Source: Nissolia schottii (Eukaryota; Streptophyta; Magnoliopsida; Fabales; Fabaceae). Taken from it: DNA of 64,000 bases. Location of the stretch: positions 539,986 to 603,985 of the forward strand of contig QANU01028716.1 of NCBI GenBank assembly GCA_003254905.1, given 5' to 3'. The position numbers were made by a program, and so were the translations under genes. This document shows, piece by piece, positions 1-11,853 of this stretch. Under the pieces are notes generated by a model. That model searched no databases and was not told the origin of the DNA. It saw nothing but the letters and a program-made list of their open reading frames with translations. How positions within the stretch are numbered: the first letter of the stretch is position 1; every line of letters starts with the position of its first letter.

Positions 1-3000
1 GTCAAATCTTGCAGTTGGAAGGCAAAGTCCCTGTGAGGCATAATTGTAACATCGAATAAGTAACAAGAATAGACGATTATGGAAAACACACAGAGAAATT
101 ATTAGTAGCCCATTCACTTGTAGAATGACATTTCAGTTTCAGCTGTAGTTAGCAAATTCAAGTGTAGAATTTGAAATGCAAGTCTACTAGTAGTCAGAGC
201 ACAATCATACTAGTGTTCCATGAGCGTCTAATAATTTCTCCTCACGCACGGGGCCATAGTGCATACCTTCAAAAAGGTTATCAGTTCTATAGGTAAGTGC
301 CATTCTATAGACGATGCGAACAGACTGCATGGCTTGGATAGATTCAATGTGGAAGCTTCTAGCGAAGCACAATTGCATGCATCCAGTTGTCTTATGCTTG
401 GAGGGAGCTCTGGCAACCTTTGAAGCTTTTTGCACCAGTTTAGGTAAAGAAATTCAAGCTTTGGAAGTAGGGATATTTTGCTTGGTGGGCTAACAAAGTT
501 GTTGCCAGTGAGATCTAAACTCGTCAATGAAGATAAACGGAAAAAATCATCCGGCATCGAATCATCAGATAGGTTGCAGTAGCTTAAATTTAATGTACTC
601 AAAAAGGGCAAAGATGATATAGAATGTGGCAAGCCAAATCCAGTGGGAGCTTGCTGACTCCCAATCCCAAACAACCACTTAAAGGGGAGAAACATACTCG
701 ATGACTGAGATACTGACCCTTTGCAACCAGCAAATGACATTATTCTGAGGTTTTCTAGATAAAAGACACATGAAGGCAGTTCTTCAATAGCAGTTTCACC
801 TGCAAGAAGTTCAACCAAACACTTGATCTCCTTTAGGCACTCTGGCAGGCTGCGGAGGTTCGAGCAGCCGGAGACATTCAGAAATCTGAGGGACTGCAAT
901 TTATTAATGGAATCCGGAAGGCAAACAAGATTCTTGCAATTCTTTAACCTCAAATAATCAAGGCCAACTAGGCATCCCAGTGATGGGTTAAGCTCTGTGA
1001 TAGCAGTTCCCTCCAAAGAAAGCACTGAAAGGTGTTCCATGCTTTCCCCAAACTCTGGAGAAGTTTTCAGCGCTGAGCAACCGGAAAGATTTAAATCCTG
1101 CAATGAACTCATCTCCATTTTACTTGGAAAAGCTTTGAGCATTTTGCAGTCTTTCAAGTTCAACAGAACGAGTTTCTTGTGGCGTACAAGGGATGGATGA
1201 AGCTCAATTAAACTTGTGCAGCCTTCAAGAACCAGTGATTCAAGATCTGCAACCCCAACAAAGTGGGATCGCTTTAGGTTCTTGGAGAAACTCAAATTGA
1301 TGGACTTGAGCTTTTCTAGAATCTGATCAAAATTATCAACTTTCAAGGTTATTATTGTGATTGTGACAAAAGCATCGTTTGGAAAGAGGTCTTAATGAAG
1401 GATCTTTACCTTTGTTCCATGCCAAAGTTGTTCAACTTTGCTATGAGACAAGTCGATGTCAACAACCTCATCCAGTTGATTCGCTAGTGGCAGAGTTTTC
1501 AAAGGGCATCCTCTCCAATGAAGAACTTTTAGGGCACAAGGAAGGCAGTTAAGGCCAAGGGGAAGTTGCATCTCACACAGCTTGAGTAATCTTAGCTGAC
1601 TGATCTTGGAGAAAGCTTCAACATTCCAGCATGCTTCATATGGTTGAACTGAGTTCAAAACTATACCTTGAATTGCTTCAGTTCCCTAGAAAACCAGAAT
1701 TGTAAATAATTTAGTCTTGCATAATAAGCATAAACAAAGAAATATTGCATGCAAGGCATTATTTAGTTTGCATCTTAATGGACAAGGTATGTATTTAAAA
1801 CCAAGAATCATATAGTGGTAGAAAAATTGACACTACCTTATTTTTTGTCAAAACGTGATCAATGTCATCTTTAGACCACAGCCTGCTGCGTCTGCCAGGA
1901 TCATTTGGAGATTCTTGAAATACAATGCTCCTCCCCATTTCTTGAAGCAAATCATGCATTCCTAACTTATTTTTCATCCTATCTAGAGTTACCAAAGATC
2001 TTTCCATCAAAATCTCAATTCCAATTCTTGGGAAATGACCACATTTTTCTAATATGTCTATTACTTCATCCCAATCCATGCCTTTGAAGAAACAAGCAAT
2101 ATCTAGAAACATATCTTTCTCTGTGCTGTGCAAACCATCATAACTTATTTTCAGTGCATTTTGAATTTCGGGGTGTGGAAAACTTCTTATCTGGTTTAAA
2201 GCACTATGCCAAACCTCAATAGTTCTTCCATAAAGATGGGAACCCAATACTTCAAGTGCCAACGGAAGACCTTTTGTATATTCGACCACTTCTTCACACA
2301 AATCTAGATACCCTTCTTCAGGTTGATCCTGTTTAAAGGCTTTTAAACAGAAGAGATGAAGGGCTTCTTTTTGGAATAAGCCTCGAAACTTGCAAGTTTT
2401 ATCCACTCCATGGGTCATTAGCAGGTGCTTATCTCTGGTTGTGACTATCACTCTGCTGCCTGGACCAAACCATTCTTGCTTCTCCGCCAAGTTCTCCAAT
2501 TGGCTTAATTCACTTACATCATCAAGAACAAGGAGAACCTTCTTGTTGCATAAAGAGTTTGATATTATCTTCTTCCCATCAAACAAATTGTAAAAATCAC
2601 TGCTTCTTACATTAAGATGAGAAAGGAGTTCCCTTTGGATATGAACTAAGCCATTTGTCTCGGACATCTCTCTAATGTTTGCAAGAAAGCAACTAACTTC
2701 GAATTCCTTTTTGATTGTTTCATAGACTAATCTAGCAATCGTTGTCTTGCCTAATCCACCCATGCCCCATATGCCTATGAAGCGAACATCATTCAATCTC
2801 ATGCCTATGAGGGAATTCACTTCCTTCAACCTTGAATCAATCCCAACAAGGTTATCTGTGCAAGATGGCAACTTAGGAATCAATATTTTCTGTATGTTGT
2901 CAGCAATTGTTTCAACCAGTAAGGCCTCATGTCTGTACAGAGAGGGGGAAAATGGAATTAGACTCGCTGTATACTAGTCCAATAAGAACCACAGCAAAAT

Positions 3001-4051
3001 ATAGCAACAAATATAGAAAATAAGCTATCATTTTATATTTTACACATCCTAGGTACTAGAGGTCTCTAAGTTTAATTTTCAATGTACTAAAGATGTAATG
3101 AATGGATCACAGCTTAGTTATTTACATATTCTATTATTTATTTATTTATTTTGTCGAAACTATTATCGGTATCTGAATTTTAATAGGCTCTAACTAATCT
3201 ACCTCAAGTAGAGCCGGCCCATTACATGAGTAAATCTCTTCAGTGCTAGTTATTTCATTTCAAAAAGCTCAAACTGAAGAATTTACTTAATGAAAACAAG
3301 TGTCTAAATATGTGGAATATCAAATTAGTTTTTTTACGTCAATTTGATCATTTTTAATATAAGATAACAATCAATTTAAAAATCAACTTGATGTCCAAAT
3401 ATACATTAGAGAGGACAAATTGATCCAAATTACTTAGAAGACTACAGTTTTTTTAGGACTAATCTGAGTATTTACTCAAAAAACAAAATACAATAAGCTT
3501 AATGATGAGATAACTTACTGATCCTTGGAGTCCCAACCAGAATGACTTGCAACTTGTCTTAAGGCATCTCTCCATTTTCTCACCTTCCCCTTCTCTTCTC
3601 TGAACCTCTCCTCATGTTTTCTAAAAGCTTCACCAAAGGTCCCCCTTTGATGCCTCACATCAGAGGGGTCAACACCATAGAAGACAGGAAAAACTGCTTG
3701 GCCAAAAGTGTTCCTGCACTCAACAACTTTCAAGAGCTCATCCAAACACCATGTTGAGGAAGCATAGTTTGGTGAGAAAATAATGATTGCAAACATGGAC
3801 CCTTCAATGGCCTTGATGAGTTCAAGAGATATCACTCCACCCCTCTCAAGGTCATGATCATCCTTGAAAGTCTTGATACCCCTTCTCTCAAGTGAAGCAA
3901 AGAGATGGTCTGTGAAGCCTTTTCTTGTGTCTTCACCCCTAAAACTCATGAAAACATGGTTGCTCCATCTTTTGGATTGGATGGAAGCAGAAGAAGAAGA
4001 AGAAGAAGAAGAAGAAGAAGAAGAGGCTTCTCCTTTGAGGATAAATGCCAT
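1..4051 (-). CDS. TNL1: TIR-NBS-LRR disease resistance protein (C-terminal exon leaves the window)
   Basis: Intracellular immune receptor of the plant TNL class. I model five exons with GT-AG splices and consistent phase: TIR 4051-3519, NB-ARC 2932-1837, linker/first LRR 1685-1410, LRR 1322-267, and a last exon starting at 30 and cut by the window edge. The ATG at 4051 opens a TIR with a serine run, then FMSFRGEDTRKGF and WCLDEL, which carries the glutamate expected for TIR NADase activity. The NB-ARC has P-loop GMGGLGKTT, kinase-2 LLVLDDV, RNBS-B GSRVIVTTRD, GLPLALEVLGSHL, RNBS-D FLDIACFFKG and MHD (LGMHDLLQEMG). Exon 4 encodes leucine-rich repeats with plant-type LxxLxxLxLxxC phrasing. Exons seen are free of stops and frameshifts, so it looks functional. 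Known for the family: ligand sensing through LRR/C-JID, oligomerisation, and TIR-made nucleotide signals acting through EDS1. The pathogen recognised is unknown. Neighbouring paralogues at 10,053-14,484 and 16,010-18,717 share its exon plan. Confidence 0.93.
3988..4024 (-). repeat. Trinucleotide microsatellite coding for poly-serine in TNL1
   Basis: A run of GAA/AGA units in the TNL1 first exon reads on the minus strand as a serine stretch just before the TIR domain. TNL2 lacks the expansion at the same place. The run is in frame and probably variable in length between accessions (inference). Confidence 0.9.
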
Positions 4052-4760
4052 TCAATGATCAATGAAATGGTGATGGTGCTGATTCTAATGCTGCTGCAAT
4101 GCAATTTTTTGTTTTGTTTTGTTTTGTGTCTGTGTGTGTATGTATGTAGGACAATGCTTTTAGTGTTAATTAAGTCACAAGTGAATCAATGAATATAAAG
4201 AAATGATAGGGAAGACCACACAAGTGTGAACATGTTCATTTTAGTCTTGGCAGGAAAGTGTGTGGAAGTTTGGCATATTTAAAGTTTCCACTACCACTCT
4301 TTGATATTTAATAAAGTCCATAAATATTCTAATCTTGTGTTGCACCAAACTTGGCACTTTTCCTTTTTGTTTCCTGTTGAGTGTGTTGTCCAAGAAAATA
4401 GCAGAGTGATTCCTGTTGATTTTGATGATGACTTATTGAGCGATTGGAATCTAATCCAGGAAACAAAGTCGACGTGTCCTTATGTTCCATGAAGCTTCAC
4501 TTTTCAATTATTGCTCAGAGTCTCACCATTTGCCAATGGCTTCACAATTCAATCCATTTGTTTTTTCTTTAATAATTTTGGAAAAAGGATCTTGATATAT
4601 TAAGCCACATAGATGTGGCAAAAATGTATCGAAAAAACTTTGGTGAATCGGGTCATGCCAAGTTTAAATAAAAATGTCTCTTAGATCATCATGTCATGTT
4701 TACATGATGATACCATAGTGCAGTGTGAAAAGGAATCTTAAATATGGTACCATTAAACAG
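4052..4760 (-). promoter_or_regulatory. TNL1 upstream region, duplicated upstream of TNL3
   Basis: This is the 5' flank of TNL1. It aligns along its length with 18,718-19,620 upstream of TNL3, with small indels. Shared blocks include the stretch near 4,205-4,275 (AGACCACACAAGTGTGAACA), the stretch near 4,425-4,545 and the block at 4,600-4,735. On the minus strand a TATA-like CTTTATA lies at 4200-4194, about 143 bases before the ATG, and the same box occurs at 18,834-18,828. Promoter function is inferred from position and conservation. Confidence 0.55.
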
Positions 4761-5062
4761 AGTGAAGCTGTGTATGTAAGATGGAGGTGCTGTCTGTGGT
4801 GCACCTTGTCAATATACTTCCATCTCAGCAACGTATCTAACAATTTGCCATTTTCCCCTGGAAATCGAGAACGCGTTGCTGGTTGGAATCTCGTTTTATG
4901 TGTGATTTGATGCTTAATCCCAAGACCAGATGTATATTGTGAATTTGTTATAATTTATGTACCACGATTTATTTATTTGATTAAAACTGTTTATATTATA
5001 ATTCACTTCACACTTTTGTTTCAATTAACCATATTTCTTACATTACAAACTATATATTTTTT
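4761..5062. other. Intergenic AT-rich sequence
   Basis: I see no gene, RNA or clear repeat here. It separates the TNL1 upstream flank from the fold-back element. Confidence 0.5.
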
Positions 5063-6239
5063 AGGGTTAATTAAGTTTTTCATCCCTGTAATTTGGGAAA
5101 GTTTGGTTTTGGTCCCTCTGTGTAAATTTTAGTCCCTGTAAAATTTGACAATTTGGTTTTAGTCCCTGGAGTGGGGCGAGGGTTGACTGGGCTGACGTGG
5201 CGCTGACGCGGCGCTCCACGTGGGATGCCATGTGGCATAACCCAAAACTCAACCCAAACCCGACCCGACCCGACCCGACCCGAAATTAATTTAAAAATTA
5301 AAAAAAAAAACCCTCTTCCAGCCCCCAGCCCCCAGCCCCCNNNNNNNNNNNNNNNNNNNNNNNNNNNNNNNNNNNNNNNNNNNNNNNNNNNNNNNNNNNN
5401 NNNNNNNNNNNNNNNNNNNNNNNNNNNNNNNNNNNNNNNNNNNNNNNNNNNNNNNNNNNNNNNNNNNNNNNNNNNNNNNNNNNNNNNNNNNNNNNNNNNN
5501 NNNNNNNNNNNNNNNNNNNNNNNNNNNNNNNNNNNNNNNNNNNNNNNNNNNNNNNNNNNNNNNNNNNNNNNNNNNNNNNNNNNNNNNNNNNNNNNNNNNN
5601 NNNNNNNNNNNNNNNNNNNNNNNNNNNNNNNNNNNNNNNNNNNNNNNNNNNNNNNNNNNNNNNNNNNNNNNNNNNNNNNNNNNNNNNNNNNNNNNNNNNN
5701 NNNNNNNNNNNNNNNNNNNNNNNNNNNNNNNNNNNNNNNNNNNNNNNNNNNNNNNNNNNNNNNNNNNNNNNNNNNNNNNNNNNNNNNNNNNNNNNNNNNN
5801 NNNNNNNNNNNNNNNNNNNNNNNNNNNNNNNNNNNNNNNNNNNNNNNNNNNNNNNNNNNNNNNNNNNNNNNNNNNNNNNNNNNNNNNNNNNNNNNNNNNN
5901 NNNNNNNNNNNNNNNNNNNNNNNNNNNNNNNNNNNNNNNNNNNNGGGTGAGGGTGAGGGTGAGGGAGGAGGGTAGGGCAGGAGGGTGGGTGGGGGCTGGG
6001 GGCTGGAAGAGGTTTTTTTTTTTTTAATTAATTTCGGGTCGGGTTTGGGTTGAGTTTTGGGTTATGCCACGTGGCATCCCACGTGACGCGCCGCGTCAGC
6101 GCCACGTCAGCCCAGTCAACCCTCACCCCACCCCAAGGACTAAAACTAAATTGTCAAATTTTATAGGGACTAAAATTTACACAGAGGGACTAAAACCAAA
6201 CTTTCCCAAATTACAGGGATGAAAAACTTAATTAACCCT
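5063..6239. mobile_element. Large GC-rich fold-back (terminal inverted repeat) element with internal gap
   Basis: The left arm (5,063-5,340) and right arm (5,945-6,239) are near-perfect inverted copies, beginning AGGGTTAATTAAG and ending CTTAATTAACCCT. The arms hold an AGTCCCT-rich zone, a GC-rich stretch with ACGTGG/CGCGTCA motifs, and CCCGA repeats. Flanks 5,056-5,062 and 6,240-6,246 are both ATTTTTT, a possible 7-bp target duplication, though low complexity makes it weak. This looks like a Mutator-type or fold-back non-autonomous element. No transposase is visible, and any would have to sit in the gap. Confidence 0.75.
5341..5944. other. Assembly gap (run of N)
   Basis: 604 undetermined bases lie in the centre of the fold-back element. 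The inner arm bases are extremely C-rich on the left and G-rich on the right, which explains why assembly failed. The apparent reading frame running through the Ns is meaningless. Confidence 0.99.
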
Positions 6240-6429
6240 ATTTTTTAATGGAAATCCACACGCCTCTATGATAAACATATACTTTTTATTTAAATTTTAA
6301 ATGCTAAACCCTAATTTTATAAAAATGGTTGCACAAAAACCATTTTTGGTGAGTCTATATTTAGCAAAAAATTTAAATATTTAATTTTGTTGATTCAAAT
6401 TTAAAATTATTATATTATGATGACAAATA

Positions 6430-7760
6430 TTGTGTGAACTTTATTAATGTGTGTATTAAGTGTTTCAGCAAAATAAAGAACAAAGATCAAATTACATTCA
6501 AGTTTCACAAAGCTGGCCCAAATGCACAAATGAATCTTAAGCCCAACACAAGGCCAATTAGAATAAAACAAAAAAAGGGGAAAAGGAGCTGGAGCTGGCC
6601 CAACGTTAAAGAAATAAAGAAGAAAGGGAAACTTGTGTGCAGCAGCATCAGCAATAAAATTCTTTCAACTTGGGAAGCAGCAACATATCTCTTATAGCAG
6701 CAAAAGGGGCGAAAGTCAAGGGTAAGTAAAAGGAAAGGTGATGGTAAGTCACCAAGAAGAACAAGCAAGAAAAATATAAATAAGGAAGAAAGTGAAATAA
6801 ATTAAAAGATTAACATTGACATATCAATAAGAGAGGAACTTTGAAAAATCAAAGATTTACTTGTACCTCAGTCAAGGAAAGAAATAAAGGAAATAGAGGT
6901 GTCAAGAACAACACTTAAGGAAATAATTTTTTCTTAAGGAAATAATCTTTTCCTAGACCAAAGCCTATGATGCAACTACAGATGAGCTCCAAAGAACAAG
7001 ACAAATGAATAGCAAATATCTTTGACAAGACTAGAATCAAGCAAGAAAGCTTAACGTGATGCAAGATGGAAGAAAGAAATTAGAAAGAAAGTTTTATGGA
7101 AAGGGAAGCAAGAAACATGTTTGGCAACGGTCAAATAAAAGAGTATGAAACACATGTAGAAAAGCCTTCTTAAAAGGGTATCAGCAACAATTGGAAAGAG
7201 TTGAGCTGATTGAAATCAAAAGAATGAAGAAGATAGGTAAATCAAGAAAGAATCATAGAAGAATGACAAGAATGAAGGAGATGATCTCAAGCTTCAAGAA
7301 TATGCTATAAGTCAAGTATAAATGGAAGATCATTGATCATTCTTTCACAACACATAGAACAAGAGAGAAAAAGGCCTTCATTTGAAATACATCTCATGTG
7401 TTCCTCCTCTACATAACTTCTCCTATTTTCTTGAATCAGTTTTCCAATCCTTTGATTTATGCTTTGGTATTTTGTCTGGTGAGAAAAACTTGATTATTTG
7501 TGAGAGTGTGTTTTGGAGCAACAGAAAGCTTGAGAGAGTTTAATTCAAGTGTCTGTGTTTTGTGACGTTTTGGAAAATTGGTGTTTATATTTGAAAGATT
7601 TGTGAAATAAAAGTGATTTGAGTATTTGAAGAACTGGACATAGATTCCTAACATTTAGGAATCGAACTAGTATAAATTTTGTGTGTTCCTTCTTCTTTCC
7701 TTCAACTATTTGCATTGTTTTTGTCTTGAAAGAAACTCTGATTTTCGTTTTTGAAAAAGA
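6430..7760 (+). mobile_element. Ty1/copia LTR-like relic (approximate ends)
   Basis: The sequence reads like a plant copia LTR on the plus strand: a TATA-like TATAAATGG near 7,319, then a transcribed CT-rich stretch, then the ACTGGACATAGATTCC...GGAATCGAACTAGTATAAATT arrangement near 7,630-7,680 that is common at the U5/leader of copia elements. I find no PBS, gag or pol next to it and no second copy. The boundaries are estimates. Confidence 0.4.
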
Positions 7761-8029
7761 CCCAATTTTCTGAAAACTTGTCTCCTTGAACTCAAGGAGA
7801 CATCTCCTCAGATTTTAGGAGATAATTTTTCTATTTAAAAGAAAGTTTGACTTTTCTAAAAAAAGTATATGTCTAGATTTAACCCCTTTCTCTAAGCCAC
7901 ATAAAACCATCAAATTTTAAATTCATTTACGCCACAAGTTTGTCATACAGTAATCTCAAAAGTGCTATAATAAATACATGGATGTTAAAAAGTGCAATAC
8001 ACAATTAGTAATTTACTTATCTTATATTA

Positions 8030-8500
8030 AAAAATGGGGATGGGAAATTTATAAGTTTTCACCACTTATGCTTTAAATTTAATTATGTTAAAATATTATT
8101 TAAGATAATGATTTTCACGTGATAAAAATAATTATTTATAGAGTAACTTTCATAGAATAATTGTTCATATAGTAATTTTCATAATAGGGAATGAGAAATA
8201 TTACATGTCTTGGATTTGATTCTAATAAGAAAATTTACAAAGTTATTAGTTAAGGTTTCAACTTTCTTATATAAGATTGTTTTAAGATTTTATAAGTGAT
8301 ATTTATATACTTTTTGGTAAAGTTTTTACAATAAGGGATGAGTAATATTACATATCTTACATTTAATGATTTGAGAAAAAAAAAGGGGATGAACAATTTT
8401 ATAAAGTTTTCACAAGTTATATTACAAATTTATTTATATTAAAACATTAGTTAAGATAATGATTTTCATGTGACAAAAATAATTTAGTCAAAGAAAAATT
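8030..8500 (+). repeat. Two imperfect tandem copies of an AT-rich unit
   Basis: The stretch at about 8,030-8,150 (GGGGATG...AAGTTTTCAC...GATAATGATTTTCACGTGA) recurs at about 8,380-8,500 with mismatches. The second copy merges into the inverted-repeat block that continues to 9,056. Confidence 0.55.
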
Positions 8501-9056
8501 TTCATAATAATATTAATATCTCAAAAGTGTCAAGTAAACATATATTTTTCATTAAAAAAAAAGGTAACACATGCTTAATTTACACTGGAGATGTCAAAAA
8601 GGTGAATTACACAATTTTCATGAGATGTCAAAAAAGTCCAATATGTAATTAATAATTTACTTATGTTATAATACACGTTAGTCCCTCTATTACTCGGTCA
8701 TTTTCAAACTTAACGGAATCACACACGTAGACTGTTAACTCTGCTGTGACATTGAAAACACATCATTTTGAGGATTTCATACTCACCAAGAAAACGCCAT
8801 GTTATAGGTGGGTGATATTCGGTTAGGGTGAAACGCCGAAGCGATGCCATTTTAGTGTCATGGTGGAGTTAATAAACCAGCTCAACGAGTTAATGGTTCA
8901 CATTTGCAGTTCCGTTAATTTTGGAAACATCCAAGTCATAAAGGGGCTAATGTGTCCTTTCTGTGAATGATAAAAAAGTTTATCTGCAAAAAAAAGGTGA
9001 ATAATTAAATAAGACATTCTATCTTGATATTTAATTTTTTCACGTAATATAATTTT
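8390..9056 (+). repeat. Left member of an inverted repeat pair flanking TNL2
   Basis: This block is the diverged reverse complement of 14,954-15,620. Matching landmarks include GATTTTCATGTGACAAAAAT, the block around ATCTCAAAAGTGT, the ACTGTTAACTC segment, and the end with ATATCAAGATAG in the partner. The partner carries an extra ATT microsatellite. The unit is probably a transposable element inserted twice in opposite orientation. I see no coding potential. Confidence 0.7.
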
Positions 9057-9062
9057 GGGGAC

Positions 9063-9215
9063 AGCACGGGCCAATGTTTATTGTTAGAGGAGATTTAAAG
9101 TTCTAAAGCAGAGAACATTTTTTTGGAGCTTTTTCTATTGCACAGTTCTTGAGCAGGAGAACCAAGATTTTTTGCTTTGTATGAGGGTTATTGCACATGG
9201 ACACTAAGCCATGCT
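9063..9215 (+). repeat. Dispersed repeat, second copy at 29,097-29,250
   Basis: A direct, diverged copy of 29,097-29,250. Shared words include GGAGGAGATT-type starts, GAGCTTTTTCT, GAGCA(G/A)GAGAA and TTTGTATGAGGG. Its nature is unknown. It may be an old transposon piece or a fragment from an earlier cluster duplication. Confidence 0.55.
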
Positions 9216-9777
9216 CTATAAACAAAAATTTGAATTGAATAATGATACTCACAGAAATTTGGTATATTTTAGGTAGGCTTATCCATATTACTTAGACAAA
9301 ATTACACTAAGAACGTTGGATGAGGATCCTCTTATATGCTCTGGCCATAACCATGTCAAGTTAAAAGAGAGACACAAGCACTCAAATTGGAGCAAAGATC
9401 CTCTATTTTCAACATTTATGCCCTAGAGACCTGCCAATTTAATTAATGAGGCTTGAACAATATAAATTGAAATGAATATGAATATCTAAAACAAAAGCAT
9501 AAACAATTTGTATCTATCCGGTCTTATCATATCAACTCTTATCCTATCGTAGGATCTAGTCTAAGAATTGTAAGTCTCGTCCATTTTCTACATTTATGGC
9601 CTAGAGACCTATGAATGAGGTGAAATCACGATTCCATTAACATTAGCAAATTGAGAAGTTTCTGTATACAAGCAACAACACCGACAAGTTGACTTAGATG
9701 TTTGTATCACAACCACAAACAGACAAGGGATGATTTCTTGCCCAACAAGTCACAGTTAGTTAGTTAGTTAACAAGTT
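9216..9777. other. Intergenic sequence downstream of TNL2
   Basis: AT-rich sequence with a repeated phrase (ATGCCCTAGAGACCT-like near 9,419, and a similar phrase near 9,598) but no gene I can support. Confidence 0.4.
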
Positions 9778-10001
9778 TGTTAAAGTTAGTTGTTAGTTAG
9801 AGTTAGTTACAAATGTAACTTAATTTCATCTTCCATCCCTTGTGTATATAAACTAACCATGTTGGTTCATCTTGATTATCATGAGATAGAGAATTTCAAT
9901 ATACAAATTTTCAGTTCCTTTTTCCTTCTCTGCTTCCATCTTTCATTCTTCTAAGTTTCATGAGCATTCCGTTGCTGCATAACCATGGCAGAAGTCTAAC
10001 A
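9778..10001 (+). mobile_element. Possible short copia solo LTR beside the TNL2 stop codon
   Basis: The segment begins TGTTA and ends CTAACA, holds a TATA-like TGTATATAAAC near 9,843, and has the AGTTAGTTAG-rich opening typical of short legume copia LTRs. No matching target duplication was found, so the ends are tentative. It lies about 50 bases beyond the TNL2 stop and could contribute to that gene's 3' untranslated region. Confidence 0.35.
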
Positions 10002-10052
10002 GTTTGTGTACAAGTTCACATCATGTCATTGGCAGCTCCAAGTTATCAGAAA

Positions 10053-11812
10053 TTATAAAGGTTTTTGGAGAGAGACTAGGAAGTTTTTTGCATAAATATC
10101 TTTGAGATCATGCTTGTGCACGAAACGGCAACCGGACAACATTATTTGCAATGACTGGCAGGGACAATTTGTCAAATGAAAATTAATTCTAATGCACTCA
10201 TCACCTTCGCAAATTCTGGTACGACACTCATCAACGGACATAAAGAGAATATAAAGGTGAGAGGACTTTGGCTCCATACGAGGTAATATCCTAGACTTGG
10301 TAAATCTCTGACCTTTACGTCCATAAAAGTGACATTGGATTTCATGACGGCACACTTCAGGTGGGTCTCTCCGACTTACTAACTGGACACAGAAAGCAAA
10401 TCCTACCAATTCAGTTTCACGGACATCTATTGTTGGGAAGTTAACAGATCTTTCTGGACAAGTATGAGGGTCAAATCTTCTTGCAAAGCTAAGTCGTCGT
10501 GGGTCAAATCCAGTTCCAGGACAAGTGTAAGGGCCATATTTTCCTGAAAATTTCTGTAGGGCAAATCCAGTAACAGGGCTGTAGTTTCCTGAAGGTCTTT
10601 GTAGGGAAAACCATGATGGAATGTCATGCCCAGTGATAAGCATGTCAAGTCTTGTTGTGGGAAAGCCAAGTCCCTGTAACACAATTGAGTAACCTTGAAT
10701 AAGTAACATGAGATAATTAATGACTAACTCACAATTTTAGAATGTGGGAGGGGGTGCGAACCTCAATGAAGCGCCATTGTACAGGAGACTCAAAGATACT
10801 GCATCGGTTAGATCGATTGAATGAGCAAGTAACCAGCGAAAAACAATTGCTTGCATCCAATTCTCGAATGCTTAATGGAAGCTCTGGCAACCTTTCAAGT
10901 TTTTTGCACCAGTTTAGGTAAAGAAATTCAAGCTTTGAAAGTTTGGATATGTTGCTTGGTGGGCTAACCAAGTTGTTGCCAGAAAGATCTAAACTCCTCA
11001 ATGAAGATAAACGGAAAAAATCATCCGGCATCGATTCATCAGATAGGTTGCAGTAGCTTAAATTTAATGTACTCAAAAAGGGCAAAGATGATATAGAATG
11101 TGGCAAGCCAAATCCAGTGGGAGCTTGCTGACTCCCAAACAACCACTTAAAGGGGAGAAACATATTCACCGGCGTAGATATTGGCCCTTTGCAACCAGCA
11201 AATGACATCACTCTGAGGTTCTCTAGATATAAGACGCATGAAGGTAGTTCTTCAATAGCAGTGTCACTTGCACAAAGTTCCTCCAACCATTTGATCTCCT
11301 TTAGGCCCTCTGGCAAGCTGCAGAGTCTCAAGCAACCGGAAACATTCAGAACTCTGAGCGACTCCAATCTATGAATGGTATCTGGAAGGCAAACAAGATT
11401 CTTGCAATTCTTCAACTTCAAATGATCAAGGCTAACTAGACATCCCAGTGATGGGGGTAGCTTTGTGATAGCAGTTCCCTCCAAAGAAAGCACTGACAGG
11501 TGTTCCATGCTTTCCCCAAACTCAGGAGCAGTTTTCAATGCTGAGCAACCGGAAAGATTTAAATCCTTCAATGAATTCATCTCCATTTTATTTGGAAAAG
11601 CTTTGAGCCTTTTGCAGTCTTTTAAGTTCAACAGAATGAGTTTCTTGTGGCGTACAAGGGATGGATGAAGCTCAGTTAAACTTGTGCAGCCTTCAAGAAC
11701 ACATGATTCAAGATTTGGAACCCCATCAAAGTCAGGGGATTGCTTTAGGTTCTTGGAGAAACTCAAATTGATGGACTTCAGCTTTTCCAGAATCTGAATA
11801 AAATTATTGGTG

Positions 11813-11853
<41 letters not shown>

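Noticed and set aside
205-435. Alternative frame at the end of TNL1 exon 4
   Set aside because: The LRR exon frame with a donor at 267-266 fits TNL2. This frame is an overlap artefact.
5225-5950. Long open frame spanning the N run
   Set aside because: It exists only because undetermined bases contain no stops.
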